Shown piece by piece: positions 31,654 to 41,315 of a DNA stretch of 64,000 bases (position 1 is its first letter; each line of letters opens with the position of its first letter). Origin of the DNA: Corynebacterium sp. Marseille-P4321 (GTDB taxonomy: Bacteria > Actinomycetota > Actinomycetes > Mycobacteriales > Mycobacteriaceae); NCBI RefSeq assembly GCF_903645305.1, contig NZ_CAHJXO010000001.1, forward strand, positions 1,054,001 through 1,118,000, given 5' to 3'. Under the pieces are notes generated by a model. The model was not told where the DNA came from, did not search any database, and saw only the letters and a list, made by a program, of their open reading frames with translations. The translations under genes were made by a program, and so were the position numbers.

Positions 31654-33207
31654 CTATGGCCTGCGCCACTCGCGTCCGTCTTTTGCCAGCATTCGGTCGG
31701 CGGCCTCCGGGCCCCACGTGCCCGCCGGGTAATCCTCGGGCCGGCCGCCCGACTCCCAAAATTCCAGTACCGGGTCCAAGATCTCCCAGCTGCGCTCCAC
31801 TTCCGAGTTGGTGGGGAACAGGCTCGACTCATCAAGCAGCGCATCGAGGATGAGACGCTCGTAGGCCTCCGGCGACTGTTCCGTGAACGCTTCCGAATAG
31901 CGGAAATCCATGTTCACGTCGCGCAGCTCCATGCCGGGCCCCGGCACCTTGGAGCCGAAACGCATGAGCACACCCTCGTCCGGCTGGACGCGGATCACTA
32001 CCGCGTTGTTGGTCAGCTGCGCGGTCTGGTCGCCATCGAACGGCTGGTACGGCGGGTGCTTAAACACCAGGGCGATCTCCGTCACACGCCGGCCCAGCCG
32101 CTTGCCCGTGCGCAGGTAAAACGGCACCCCGGCCCAGCGCCGCGACTCGATCTGCAGCGTCATCGCGGCGTACGTCTCGGTGGTGGAGGCCGGGTCGAAG
32201 CCCTCCTCCTCGCGCAGGCCGACCACGTGCTCGGAGCCCTGCCAGCCGGCGGTGTACTGCCCGCGGGCCGTGGTCTCATCGAAGGGTCCGACCGCCGAGG
32301 TGGCGCGCAGCACCTTGAGCTTCTCGGCGCGCAGCTGGTTGGGGGAAAAGCTCGTCGGCTCCTCCATCGCCACCAGAGCGAGCAGCTGGATGAGGTGGTT
32401 TTGAATCACGTCGCGCGCCGCACCGATGCCGTCGTAGTAGCTTGCGCGCCCACCGAGACCGATGTCCTCGGCCATGGTGATCTGCACGTGGTCGATGTAG
32501 TGCGAGTTCCACACCGGCTCAAACATCTGGTTGGCAAACCGCAGCGCGAGAATGTTCTGCACCGTCTCCTTGCCCAGGTAGTGGTCGATTCGGAACACCG
32601 ACGACTCGGGGAAGACGGCGTTGACCACCTCGTTGAGCTCGCGCGCGGAGGCCAGGTCGTGCCCGAACGGCTTCTCGATGATCACGCGGCGCCACTCTTC
32701 GCTATGCCCCGCCTGCGCCATCCCGCAGCGGTCGAGCTGGTGCACCACATCGGCGAAGAACTCCGGCGGCACGGACAGGTAGTACGCCCAATTGCCGGCA
32801 GTGCCGCGCTCGTCGTCGAGGCGCGACAGCGTGGCGGCAAGGTTGTCGAAAGCCGCGTCGTCGTCGAAGTTGCCGGAGACGAACTCTAACCCGTCGGCAA
32901 GCCTGCGCCACACATTCTCGTGGAACGGTGTGCGCGCGCCCTTATCGACGGCTTCGCGGACATACGCTTCAAAATCTTCCTTCGACCAATTCCTTCGGCC
33001 GTAGCCCACCAGGGTGAAGCCGCCGGGCAGTAGGCCACGGCTGGCAAGGTCGTAGATCGCGGGAAGCAGCTTCTTGCGCGCCAGGTCGCCGGTTACCCCG
33101 AAGATCACCATGCCCGAAGGCCCGGCGATCTGGGGCAGCCGCTTGTCGTCCTGGGAGCGCAGCGGGTTGCGCCACGCCTCGGCCGAATTTGTCGCCAAAT
33201 CAGTCAC
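31654..33207 (-). CDS. zwf: Glucose-6-phosphate 1-dehydrogenase
   Basis: Opens the oxidative pentose-phosphate pathway and makes NADPH. The 517 residues contain FGVTGDLARKKLLPA (nucleotide fold), IIEKPFGHDL, and the catalytic RIDHYLGKE. GTG start at 33207, 21 bases from tal. A near-match to the 11-bp word (last base changed) lies at 32940-32950. Confidence 0.97.
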   Translation of the reverse strand: MTDLATNSAEAWRNPLRSQDDKRLPQIAGPSGMVIFGVTGDLARKKLLPAIYDLASRGLLPGGFTLVGYGRRNWSKEDFEAYVREAVDKGARTPFHENVWRRLADGLEFVSGNFDDDAAFDNLAATLSRLDDERGTAGNWAYYLSVPPEFFADVVHQLDRCGMAQAGHSEEWRRVIIEKPFGHDLASARELNEVVNAVFPESSVFRIDHYLGKETVQNILALRFANQMFEPVWNSHYIDHVQITMAEDIGLGGRASYYDGIGAARDVIQNHLIQLLALVAMEEPTSFSPNQLRAEKLKVLRATSAVGPFDETTARGQYTAGWQGSEHVVGLREEEGFDPASTTETYAAMTLQIESRRWAGVPFYLRTGKRLGRRVTEIALVFKHPPYQPFDGDQTAQLTNNAVVIRVQPDEGVLMRFGSKVPGPGMELRDVNMDFRYSEAFTEQSPEAYERLILDALLDESSLFPTNSEVERSWEILDPVLEFWESGGRPEDYPAGTWGPEAADRMLAKDGREWRRP

Positions 33208-33228
33208 AGCGTGACAGTCTAGGCGACG

Positions 33229-34311
33229 CTACGACAGGCGGGTGGTCATGGACTCGAGAAGATCGCCCCAGGCATCGACGAATTTCTCCACGCCCTCGCG
33301 CTCGAGCACGCGAACCACGTCGTCCATGTCGATGCCCACCGCCTCCAACTGCGCAAACACCTCGCGGGAGGCGTCGCCGGTGCCGGAAAGGGTGTCGCCG
33401 CGGACGCCGCCGCCGGCAAGCACTGCATCGATCGTCTTCTCCGGCATGGTGTTTACCGTGTCGGGTCCGGCGAGCTCGGTGACGTACAGCGTCGCCGGGT
33501 ACTCCGGGTTCTTCACGCCCGTGGATGCCCACAGCGGCCGCTGCGCGTTCGCCCCATGCGGCAAGGCGCCGCCACCAAGTTCCTGCTGGAACAGCTCGTA
33601 TGCCAGGCGTGCGTTGGCCACACCGGCCTTACCGCGCAGCGCGAGTGCCTCATCGGTGCCGATCGCCTCGAGCCGCTTGTCCACCTCGGTGTCCATGCGC
33701 GATACAAAGAACGACGCCACCGAGTGGATCTTGGACAGGTCGTGCCCGTTCGCCTCGGCGCGGCGGATGCCGTCCTTGTACGCCTCGATGACCTGCCGGT
33801 AGCGCTCCACCGAGAAGATGAGGGTGACGTTGACAGAGATGCCTTCGGCGAGCACATCGCTTATCGACGGCAGCGACTCATCCGTGGCCGGAATCTTGAT
33901 CATCAAGTTCTCGCGGCCGACTTTCTCCCACAGCTCGCGGGCCTGGGCGGTGGTCTTCTCCTCGTCCGCTGCGTAGCGCGGGTCCACCTCGATGGACACG
34001 CGGCCGTCCTTGCCGCCGGTCGCCTCGTAGGTGTCGCGGAAGAGGTCGCAGGCGTCCTGGACATCCTTGATGCTCATGGCGTAGACGGCGGCATCCGCGG
34101 TGGAGCCAGACGTCTTGAGCTCATCAAGCTGGGTGTCGTAGGAGGTGCCGGAGGACATCGCGGTGGCGAAGATGGCCGGGTTGGTGGTCACGCCCACGAT
34201 GGACTTGGCCTTCTTCACCTCCGCCAAGTTGCCGGTCTCGATGCGCTCGCGCGACAGGTCGTCGAGCCAGGTGGAGGTGCCAGCTTCGTACAGTTCGTCG
34301 ATAGCAGTCAT
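33229..34311 (-). CDS. tal: Transaldolase
   Basis: Moves a three-carbon unit in the non-oxidative pentose-phosphate branch. It is a 360-residue, class-I aldolase-type protein with IVGVTTNPAIFATAMSSG, the Schiff-base lysine segment ENLMIKIPATDES and VASFFVSRMDTEVDKRL. The 11-bp word at 33859-33869 is read here in the phase Ser-Ile-Ser, using the rare ATA codon. It sits 17 bases after tkt. Confidence 0.96.
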   Translation of the reverse strand: MTAIDELYEAGTSTWLDDLSRERIETGNLAEVKKAKSIVGVTTNPAIFATAMSSGTSYDTQLDELKTSGSTADAAVYAMSIKDVQDACDLFRDTYEATGGKDGRVSIEVDPRYAADEEKTTAQARELWEKVGRENLMIKIPATDESLPSISDVLAEGISVNVTLIFSVERYRQVIEAYKDGIRRAEANGHDLSKIHSVASFFVSRMDTEVDKRLEAIGTDEALALRGKAGVANARLAYELFQQELGGGALPHGANAQRPLWASTGVKNPEYPATLYVTELAGPDTVNTMPEKTIDAVLAGGGVRGDTLSGTGDASREVFAQLEAVGIDMDDVVRVLEREGVEKFVDAWGDLLESMTTRLS

Positions 34312-34328
34312 GGTAAGTAGATCCTTTC

Positions 34329-36500
34329 TTACTTGCCGTCGCCGCGGGTGGGCTCGGACTCGGTCTCGCCGACCCGCTCGGAGGTGGGCACCGTGCGGTT
34401 ATCGCGTGCGCACTCGAGGGTTTCGCGGGCGACGCGGACCACGTTTTCCGTCGTAAAGCCAAAGCGCTCGAAGAGTTCCTCGCCTGGGGCGGACGCGCCG
34501 AAGTGCTCGAGCGAGACCGCGCGGCCGTGCGTGCCTAGGAAGCGGAACCACGGCATGGAGGTCGCCGCCTCGACGGAGACGCGGGCCTGCACCTCGCGCG
34601 GAAGGATCGAGTCGATGTAGGAATCGTCCTGCTCCATGAACCAATCCATCGACGGCATGGACACGACGCGGGTCGCGGTGCCCTCAGCCTCGAGCACCTT
34701 CGCGGCCTCGACGGCGTACTGCACCTCGGAGCCGGTGGCCATGAGGATCAGATCCGGGGTGTCCTTCGAAGCATCCACGAGCACGTACGCGCCGCGGGCG
34801 ACGCCCTCGAAGGCCTTCTCCTTGGTGCCCTCGAGCACGGGGAGGTTCTGGCGGGACAGCGCCAGCGCTTTCGGCTGCTCTTTCGCCTCGAGCGCGGCCT
34901 TCCAGGCTGCGGAAGTCTCGTTTGCGTCGGCCGGGCGGATCACCGCGAGATCCGGGATGGCGCGCAGTGCGGCAAGTGTTTCCACCGGCTGGTGGGTCGG
35001 GCCGTCTTCGCCGAGGCCGATGGAATCGTGCGTGAACACGTAGTAGCCGTCGATGCCGGACAGCGCCGCGACACGGATGGCGGGGTAGAGGTACTCCGAG
35101 AAGATGAGGAAGGTGCCGCCGTAGACGCGGGTGCCGCCGTGCAGCGCGATGCCGTTCATGATCGCGCCCATGGCGTGCTCGCGGATACCGAAGTGCAGGT
35201 TGCGCCCGTAGGGGTCCATGGAGAACATCTCGGTGGAGCGCTCCTCAGGTCCGAAGGACTTCTCGCCCTTGATCAGGGTGTTGTTGGAGCCGGCGAGGTC
35301 GGCGGAGCCGCCCCACAGCTCCGGTAGCGCTGCCGCGGCGGCCTGGATTGCGGCCTCGGAAGCCTTGCGGGTGGCCAGGCCCTTCTCATCCGCGTCCCAG
35401 GTGGGGAACTCCTTGTCCCAGCCCTCCGGCAGCTCGCGAGCGGTGAGGCGGTCCAGCAGGGCCTTAGCTTCCGGGTTCGCCTCGGCCCAGGCGTTGAACT
35501 TCTCGTCCCAGGCGGCGCGCTTCTGCGCCGCCCGGTCACGCAGCCCGCGGGTGTGGGCGATGACCTCTGCCTCCTCGGGGAAGTCCACGTCCACGTCGAA
35601 GCCCAGCTCCTGCTTGACCAGCTTGATCTCCTCGGCGCCCAGCTTCGCGCCGTGGATCGCGCCGGTGTTCATCAGGTTTGGCGCCGGGTAGCCGATGACG
35701 GTCTTCACCCGGATGATGGTCGGGCGCGCCGTGTCCGCCTGAGCTTCGGCCACGGCGGCCTCGATAGCCGCGACGTCTTCGCCAGACTCCACGGTGAGGG
35801 TCTGCCAGCCGTAGGACTGGTAGCGCGCCATCACGTCCTCGGTGAACGCGATCTGGGTGTCGTCCTCGATGGAGATGCGGTTGTCGTCCCAGAACAGGAT
35901 CAGGTTGCCCAGCTTCTGGGTGCCCGCCAGTGAGGACGCTTCCGCGGTGACACCCTCCTGCAGGCAGCCGTCGCCTGCGATGACGTAGATGAAGTGGTCG
36001 AACGGCGACTCTCCCGCGGGGGTCTCGGGGTCGAAGAGTCCACGCTCTCGTCGTGAAGCCATTGCCATGCCCACCGCCGACGCGAGGCCTTGGCCGAGCG
36101 GGCCAGTTGTGATCTCGATGTGGTCGGTGTGGTTGTACTCCGGGTGGCCCGGCGTCTTCGAAGCCCACGTGCGCAGCGTCTTTAGGTCCTCCATCTCGAG
36201 GCCGAAGCCGCCGAGGTAGAGCTGCACGTACTGGGTGAGCGAGGAGTGGCCATTGGACAGCACGAAGCGGTCGCGGCCGATCCAGTCCTTGTCCGCCGGG
36301 TCGACGTTCATCACGCGCTGGAACAGGGTGTACGCCAGCGGCGCCAGGCTCATCGCGGTACCCGGGTGGCCGGAGCCACACTTCTCGACGGCATCCGCCG
36401 CCAGCACCCGCGCCGTATCAACTGCGCGGGTATCAGTGTCCGTCCAATCCTCCGGGTAGTTGCGGACGGTCATCTTTTGCAGCTCAGGGGGCAGCGTCAC
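34329..36500 (-). CDS. tkt: Transketolase
   Basis: Thiamine-diphosphate enzyme of 723 residues, first gene of the tkt-tal-zwf-opcA-pgl operon. GSGHPGTAMSLAPL, the ThDP motif region (GDGCLQEGVTAEASSLAG...NLILFWDDN), and GIREHAMGAIMNGIALHGG are present. GTG 36500 is chosen because GAGGAAACT lies just upstream and the resulting TLPPELQKMTVRNYPEDW start matches the C. glutamicum protein. The C terminus is extended by about 20 charged residues. The same minus-strand frame stays open far beyond the start, across ctaB, but that part is not coding. Confidence 0.96.
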   Translation of the reverse strand: MTLPPELQKMTVRNYPEDWTDTDTRAVDTARVLAADAVEKCGSGHPGTAMSLAPLAYTLFQRVMNVDPADKDWIGRDRFVLSNGHSSLTQYVQLYLGGFGLEMEDLKTLRTWASKTPGHPEYNHTDHIEITTGPLGQGLASAVGMAMASRRERGLFDPETPAGESPFDHFIYVIAGDGCLQEGVTAEASSLAGTQKLGNLILFWDDNRISIEDDTQIAFTEDVMARYQSYGWQTLTVESGEDVAAIEAAVAEAQADTARPTIIRVKTVIGYPAPNLMNTGAIHGAKLGAEEIKLVKQELGFDVDVDFPEEAEVIAHTRGLRDRAAQKRAAWDEKFNAWAEANPEAKALLDRLTARELPEGWDKEFPTWDADEKGLATRKASEAAIQAAAAALPELWGGSADLAGSNNTLIKGEKSFGPEERSTEMFSMDPYGRNLHFGIREHAMGAIMNGIALHGGTRVYGGTFLIFSEYLYPAIRVAALSGIDGYYVFTHDSIGLGEDGPTHQPVETLAALRAIPDLAVIRPADANETSAAWKAALEAKEQPKALALSRQNLPVLEGTKEKAFEGVARGAYVLVDASKDTPDLILMATGSEVQYAVEAAKVLEAEGTATRVVSMPSMDWFMEQDDSYIDSILPREVQARVSVEAATSMPWFRFLGTHGRAVSLEHFGASAPGEELFERFGFTTENVVRVARETLECARDNRTVPTSERVGETESEPTRGDGK

Positions 36501-36692
36501 AGTTTCCTCACTCAAATCGGTTGGGGTGTACGTCACCGCAAGCTTATCCCTTAACCGGCGGCGGGCGTGTTCGATTCGTTCCGCGGCTGGGGGAGGGGAT
36601 AACATCGTCCAAAGGATTGACCCGGAACTAAAGCGGGGTCCTGGCCGACTACTTGGGGGCACAGCCGCAGGCGGTATAGGAGGAGAAGTTTT

Positions 36693-37595
36693 TTGGAGAC
36701 CATTAAGGCGTATTTCGCGTTGACGAAGCCGAGGGTCATTGAACTTCTCTTGGTCGCCGCGATCCCTGCGATGCTGCAGGCGGACCGCGGGGAGGTACAC
36801 CTGTGGCTCATCCTTGGCACGCTGCTCGGCGGCTGGATGGGTGCCGCGGCCGCGAACACCTTCAACATGGTCGCCGACTACGACATCGACCAGAAGATGG
36901 GGCGCACCCGCGCAAGGCCCCTGGTGCGCCACAAGGTGACTAAGGAAAAGGCACGCGTGTTTGCGTGGGTCTTGCTGGTGTTGTCGGTGCTGTTCCTCGG
37001 CGTGGTGTGCAACTCGTGGCTCGCCGCGTTCTTCATCGTGCTGACGAACTTCTTCTACATCTTCGTCTACACCAAGTGGCTCAAGCGCCGCACCTGGCAA
37101 AACGTCATCTGGGGCGGGGCGGCCGGCTGCATGCCGGTGCTCGTCGGCTGGGCAGTCATCCGCGACAACGTCCACGACGGCTCGCCCGACCGCTGGTGGC
37201 AGGCAATCGTGATGTTCCTCATCATCTTCTTCTGGACACCGCCGCACACCTGGGCGCTGGCCATGAAGTACAAGGACGACTACGCCCGGGCCAACGTGCC
37301 GATGCTGCCGGTGGTGGCCTCCGCGGAGGAGACCTCCAAGCAGATCCTCATCTACTCCTGGATCACGGTGGCGGTCTCGCTGCTCCTCGTGCCGGCAGCG
37401 AGCTGGATCTACCTCGTCATCGCGGTGCTTTCGGGCGCGGGCTTCCTCGTCATGGCGACCAAGTTGCACCGCGGCATCGTCCGCGGGGAGAACGTCAAGC
37501 CGCTGAAGTTGTTCATCCTCTCGAACAACTACCTCGCCGCACTCTTCCTGGGCCTGTCCGTGGACGCGGTGCTCGGCTTGCCGACGCTGCTCTAG
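36693..37595 (+). CDS. ctaB: Protoheme IX farnesyltransferase (heme O synthase)
   Basis: A polytopic membrane prenyltransferase of 300 residues that adds a farnesyl tail to heme B. The two metal-binding prenyltransferase motifs are [20 protein letters not shown] and [17 protein letters not shown] 36693 follows AGGAGGAG. Divergent from tkt, as in C. glutamicum. Its product is used by CtaA for heme A of the aa3 oxidase. Confidence 0.95.
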   Translation: METIKAYFALTKPRVIELLLVAAIPAMLQADRGEVHLWLILGTLLGGWMGAAAANTFNMVADYDIDQKMGRTRARPLVRHKVTKEKARVFAWVLLVLSVLFLGVVCNSWLAAFFIVLTNFFYIFVYTKWLKRRTWQNVIWGGAAGCMPVLVGWAVIRDNVHDGSPDRWWQAIVMFLIIFFWTPPHTWALAMKYKDDYARANVPMLPVVASAEETSKQILIYSWITVAVSLLLVPAASWIYLVIAVLSGAGFLVMATKLHRGIVRGENVKPLKLFILSNNYLAALFLGLSVDAVLGLPTLL

Positions 37596-37629
37596 CGCCA
37601 GCGTCAAGCAACAAGCGCGACGAGCGCAA

Positions 37630-38592
37630 CTAGCGCACCTGCAACACCACGGAGCCCGTGGTCTTGCGCGCCTGCAGGTCCTCGTGGCACTGCTTGGCAT
37701 CCTCGAGCGCGTACGGCGGGTGAATACGGATCTTCACGGTGCCGTCTTCGACTGCTCGCGCGACGGCCTGGGCGCGCATGAGGAACTCGTCGTCAGTCGC
37801 GACGTAGTGCTTCAACGAGGGGCGAGTGAGGAAGAGTGCGCCGTGGGCGTTGAGCTCCTGGATCTTAAACGGCTCCACATCGCCCGAGGCCGAACCAAAT
37901 GAGCACACGAGCCCGCGGGGCCGGGTGACGTTCAGGCACATGTCGAAGGTGTCGTTGCCCACGCCGTCGTAGACCACGTCCACGCCTTCGCCGCCGTTGG
38001 CCTCCTTGATCTCTTCGGCAAGGGAGTCGCCGTAGCGGAATACTTTCGTGGCGCCGGCCTCGTATGCCAGCTTCTCTTTCTCATCGGTGGAGACGACCGA
38101 GTAGACCGTGGCCTCGAGCGCCGCCGCCATCTGGGTGAGGATGAGACCCACCCCGCCGGAGCCAGCGGTGACCACCATCGTGTCGCCGGGCTTCGTCTCG
38201 CGCACCCCGTGCAGCAGGTAGTGGGAGGTCATGCCCTGCAGCAGCATCGAGGCAGCGACGGCCTCGTCGACGCCCTCCGGCACCGCGACGACACGGTTGC
38301 GGTCCACCACCACCCGCTCCGCGTAGGAGCCGGGGGCGTCGTGCCAGGCGACCAGCGTGCCCGGGGCGATCGCGCCCTTCGGGTCCTCGACCACGCGGCC
38401 GGCACCTTCCGTGCCGGGAATGTAGGGCGGCTCGGAGGCGTAGGTACCGGAGCGGAAATAGGTGTCGATGAAGTTGACGCCGGCAAAGGAGACGTCGACA
38501 AGCAATTGCTCATCGCTTGGCGACGGCTCCGCGACCTCACCGTACTCTAAAACCTCTGGACCGCCATGGCGGGTGACTGTAATGGCCTTCAT
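37630..38592 (-). CDS. qor: NADPH:quinone oxidoreductase (zinc-free MDR family)
   Basis: A 320-residue medium-chain reductase with the quinone-reductase signature GVNFIDTYFRSGTY, the nucleotide-binding TAGSGGVGLILTQMAAALEATV and PRGLVCSFGSASG. No structural-zinc cysteine lobe is seen. It starts 1 base after ctaA and is likely co-transcribed. A degenerate, AATTGC-extended copy of the 11-bp word lies near its N terminus, encoding DEQLLVD (minus strand). Confidence 0.88.
   Translation of the reverse strand: MKAITVTRHGGPEVLEYGEVAEPSPSDEQLLVDVSFAGVNFIDTYFRSGTYASEPPYIPGTEGAGRVVEDPKGAIAPGTLVAWHDAPGSYAERVVVDRNRVVAVPEGVDEAVAASMLLQGMTSHYLLHGVRETKPGDTMVVTAGSGGVGLILTQMAAALEATVYSVVSTDEKEKLAYEAGATKVFRYGDSLAEEIKEANGGEGVDVVYDGVGNDTFDMCLNVTRPRGLVCSFGSASGDVEPFKIQELNAHGALFLTRPSLKHYVATDDEFLMRAQAVARAVEDGTVKIRIHPPYALEDAKQCHEDLQARKTTGSVVLQVR
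38493..38514 (+). repeat. Variant AATTGC-extended copy of the word inside qor
   Basis: CGTCGACAAGC differs by one base from the exact 11-mer but keeps the following AATTGCTCATC. Confidence 0.7.
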
Positions 38593-38593
38593 G

Positions 38594-39559
38594 TCAGACC
38601 AGCGTAGGCAACCTGCGCTTCCCGTGGGCGAAAAGGAACGCGGAGAACGCGACCACAATAGAACTCATCGCGATGTGGGCGGGAATGGTCCAGCGTGGCA
38701 CACCCAAGTTGAACTGGGTCACACCGATGGCCCACTGGACAACAATCATTGCCACGAGCACGAGGGATGTATTGAAGGCGTCCTTCGGGGCGTTGTGCTT
38801 CCGAAGCAAGTACACCGTGATCAGCGTTGCCGCCAGGTAGATGTACATGCAGGCGGCGTGAACGTAGGCGAGGATCTCGGTGTCCATGTCCAGGCGACCG
38901 TCCATGCCCACGCCCGAGTCACCAGAGTGCGGGCCGGAGCCGGTGACCATGGTGCCGGTTACAAGCACGAAGGCGAGCGCGACGGCGGCCGCAACCGTCC
39001 AGGCGCGGATGTGCGCCGGGAAGCGGTCGGTGGGCGTGGCGTGATCGGGCTCCGCGATGCGCATGTAGAGCATGGCGGCGACCCACACCAGCGCCATTGA
39101 GGGCAGGAAGTGGACGGCCACGGACCACCAGCGCAGGTCGAGCAGCACCGAAATGCCGCCGACAATGGCTTGCAGCACCACACCCCCGAGCGAGATCCAT
39201 GCAAGCGTCTTGATCTCGGTGCGGCGGCCCGCGCGGATCACCGCGAACAGGACCGCGATCGCAGCGGCCGCCACGACGAAGGTGAGCAGGCGGTTGCCGA
39301 ACTCGATGGCCTGGTGGATCCAGGGAGCGGCGCCGGCGACCGGCACGAGGGAACCCTCGTGGCACATCGGCCAAGTGTTGCACCCCAGGCCGGAACCGGT
39401 CACGCGCACCAGCGAGCCGGTCACAGTGATGCCGCCCTGGCACAGCAGCAGGATCATCGCAAGGATGCGCTGCAGCTTCAGCGAGGGGTTGAACTGGTTC
39501 GCCGGTTCGGCACCGGCCGGGGTCGTAGCTGCGTTCGCCTCGACGTTCGTCGTGCTCAC
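38594..39559 (-). CDS. ctaA: Heme A synthase
   Basis: An eight-helix membrane protein of 321 residues that oxidises heme O to heme A. The conserved TGSLVRVTGSGLGCNTWPMCHEGS, the AIEFGNRLLT and YVHAACMYIY histidines and the LGVPRWTIPAHI end are visible. GTG 39559 is preferred because GGAG lies 6 bases upstream; ATG 39571 is an alternative. A TACACT hexamer on the minus strand (39598-39603) could be its -10. Confidence 0.94.
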   Translation of the reverse strand: MSTTNVEANAATTPAGAEPANQFNPSLKLQRILAMILLLCQGGITVTGSLVRVTGSGLGCNTWPMCHEGSLVPVAGAAPWIHQAIEFGNRLLTFVVAAAAIAVLFAVIRAGRRTEIKTLAWISLGGVVLQAIVGGISVLLDLRWWSVAVHFLPSMALVWVAAMLYMRIAEPDHATPTDRFPAHIRAWTVAAAVALAFVLVTGTMVTGSGPHSGDSGVGMDGRLDMDTEILAYVHAACMYIYLAATLITVYLLRKHNAPKDAFNTSLVLVAMIVVQWAIGVTQFNLGVPRWTIPAHIAMSSIVVAFSAFLFAHGKRRLPTLV

Positions 39560-39615
39560 TTCACGCTCCATCTCCAACTTTGGTTTGACTGATAGGTAGT
39601 GTATCCGAGGGGGGC

Positions 39616-40389
39616 TTAACCATCGAAACGGAACAGGCGGACCGCGCCCGCAATTGCCGCGAGTGCCCACGCGGCAAGCGAAATCCACGCGGGCCAGTTC
39701 ACCGCGATCTGCAGGGCCTGGGTAAGCGCTCCGGCGAGGGCCACGGTGGGCACAACGTTCCACCAACCGGCGGCCGCGATGTCGCCCGAGTACGCCACCC
39801 AACCCAACATTCCCATCAGGATGAGCCAGATGAGGTTGGCGAACGCCAGCACCATCTCCGAGCTCAGCGTGCCACCCATCAGCAGGCCGAGCGCCGTGAA
39901 CGCCGCCACGCCAAACAGCAAGGCGACCAGACCGAACACAGCGCCCGCCAGGGACACCCGCCAGCCGAGGGCAAACGCGAGTGCGCCCAGCACAAGGATC
40001 TGCACGACGACCATTGCCAGCACGCCAAAAATCTTGCCAGTGATGATGGTCCAGGCCGGCACGCCGGATGCGCCGGTACGTTTCAGTGCGCCGTAGCGGC
40101 GGTCGAAGGCCAGCGCGATCGCTTGGCCCGTGAACCCGGCCGAGGTTGCGGCGACGGCGAAGACGATGGGCACCAGCTCATTGAAGTCTGTACTCGCGCC
40201 GAAGATGGGCAAGTAGACGGCGGCGACCAAGATGGCCGCTGGAATGATCAGGTTGAGCAGCAGCTGCTCGCCGTGGCGCAGCATGAGCTTCGCCTCGATC
40301 TTGCCCTGCGCCAGCGCCATCTGCCCGAACGGGGCGCGCTGCGGGGCGGGGGTGAACACCCCGGGTTTCAGTTTCGTAGAAGTGGCCAT
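39616..40389 (-). CDS. ABC-2 type transporter permease
   Basis: A 257-residue membrane protein with about six hydrophobic segments, of the DrrB/ABC-2 type (GVPAWTIITGKIFGVLAMVVVQI; GLLMGGTLSSEMVLAFANLIWLI). Its start overlaps the stop of the ATPase gene by one base (TGATG). The pair forms an exporter; the cargo is unknown. It follows mptB, so a role in cell envelope is possible but not shown. Confidence 0.85.
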   Translation of the reverse strand: MATSTKLKPGVFTPAPQRAPFGQMALAQGKIEAKLMLRHGEQLLLNLIIPAAILVAAVYLPIFGASTDFNELVPIVFAVAATSAGFTGQAIALAFDRRYGALKRTGASGVPAWTIITGKIFGVLAMVVVQILVLGALAFALGWRVSLAGAVFGLVALLFGVAAFTALGLLMGGTLSSEMVLAFANLIWLILMGMLGWVAYSGDIAAAGWWNVVPTVALAGALTQALQIAVNWPAWISLAAWALAAIAGAVRLFRFDG

Positions 40390-41315
40390 CAGCTCCTCAA
40401 CTCCTTGCCGGTGAGGTCCAAGAACACGTCCTCTAAGTTTCGGTGGGACACATTCAGCTCCCTGATCAGTACGCCCTGGCGCGCGGCCTCCGCCGCCACC
40501 GCGGAGATCACTTCCGGTCTGGCGTCGCCACGGACCACATAGTTAAGGGGGCGCAGTGCTTCGGCGGTGAGGTGGTGGGGCGCGAGCGCGTCGATAAGCA
40601 ATTGCTCATCGAGCGGCGCGGCAGTGTGCACCGACACCACCGGAAACTCCGAATGGCTGGTCAGCTCGGCGGGGGAGCCCTGTGCGACGAGCTGACCGTG
40701 GTCGATGATCACCACGTCGTCCGCAAGCGTCTCCGCCTCATCCATGAGGTGGGTGGTGAGCACCACCGTGGTGCCGTCGCGCTTCATCGCCTGCACAATG
40801 TCCCACACGGCGTGGCGCGACTGCGCGTCCATCCCGGCGGTCGGCTCGTCGAGGAAGATCAGCTCCGGGCGCCCGATCATCGCGAGCGCGAGCGAAAGAC
40901 GCTGCTGCTGGCCGCCAGACAGGCGCCGGTAGCTCGTGTTAGCCACGCCCCTCAACCCCAGCAGGTCGATGAGCCAGTCCGGGTCGTGCGGATTCGCGTT
41001 GTAGCTCGCGGTGAGTTTGAGCATCTCGCGCACCTTGATGCCGGAATATGAGCCCCCACCCTGCAGCATGATGCCAATGCGGTCGCGCACCTTCTGCGGC
41101 TGCGCCACCGGGTCCATGCCCAGAACTCGGATATCGCCGCTGGTGGGGCGGGTGAAACCCTCGCACATCTCAATAGTGGTTGTTTTTCCCGCCCCGTTCG
41201 GGCCGAGCAGCGCGAGCAGCTCGCCGCGGTTCGCGCTCAACGTCAGGCCCGCGACGGCGGTCTTGTCGCCGTAACGCTTCACTACGTCACGCACCACCAA
41301 CGCTTCCTTCGTCAT
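40389..41315 (-). CDS. ABC transporter ATP-binding protein
   Basis: A 308-residue ATPase with Walker A LLGPNGAGKTTT, signature RLSGGQQQRLSLALAM, Walker B LIFLDEPTAG and H-loop TTHLMDEAE. The C-terminal 70 residues form the extra domain seen in DrrA-type drug or lipid exporters. The AATTGC-extended copy of the 11-bp word (40589-40611) lies in that extra domain and encodes DEQLLID on the minus strand. It overlaps mptB by 4 bases. Confidence 0.9.
   Translation of the reverse strand: MTKEALVVRDVVKRYGDKTAVAGLTLSANRGELLALLGPNGAGKTTTIEMCEGFTRPTSGDIRVLGMDPVAQPQKVRDRIGIMLQGGGSYSGIKVREMLKLTASYNANPHDPDWLIDLLGLRGVANTSYRRLSGGQQQRLSLALAMIGRPELIFLDEPTAGMDAQSRHAVWDIVQAMKRDGTTVVLTTHLMDEAETLADDVVIIDHGQLVAQGSPAELTSHSEFPVVSVHTAAPLDEQLLIDALAPHHLTAEALRPLNYVVRGDARPEVISAVAAEAARQGVLIRELNVSHRNLEDVFLDLTGKELRS
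40589..40611 (+). repeat. AATTGC-extended copy of the word inside the ABC ATPase gene
   Basis: The core reads TCGAT-A-AGCAATTGCT-C-ATCGA: a 22-bp palindrome with one mismatched pair. This is the most complete symmetric copy in the window. Confidence 0.8.

Noticed and set aside
36501-37700. Long extension of the tkt reading frame upstream, over ctaB
   Set aside because: The extension is antisense to ctaB, and tkt has a well-placed GTG with a ribosome site and a conserved N terminus at 36500.
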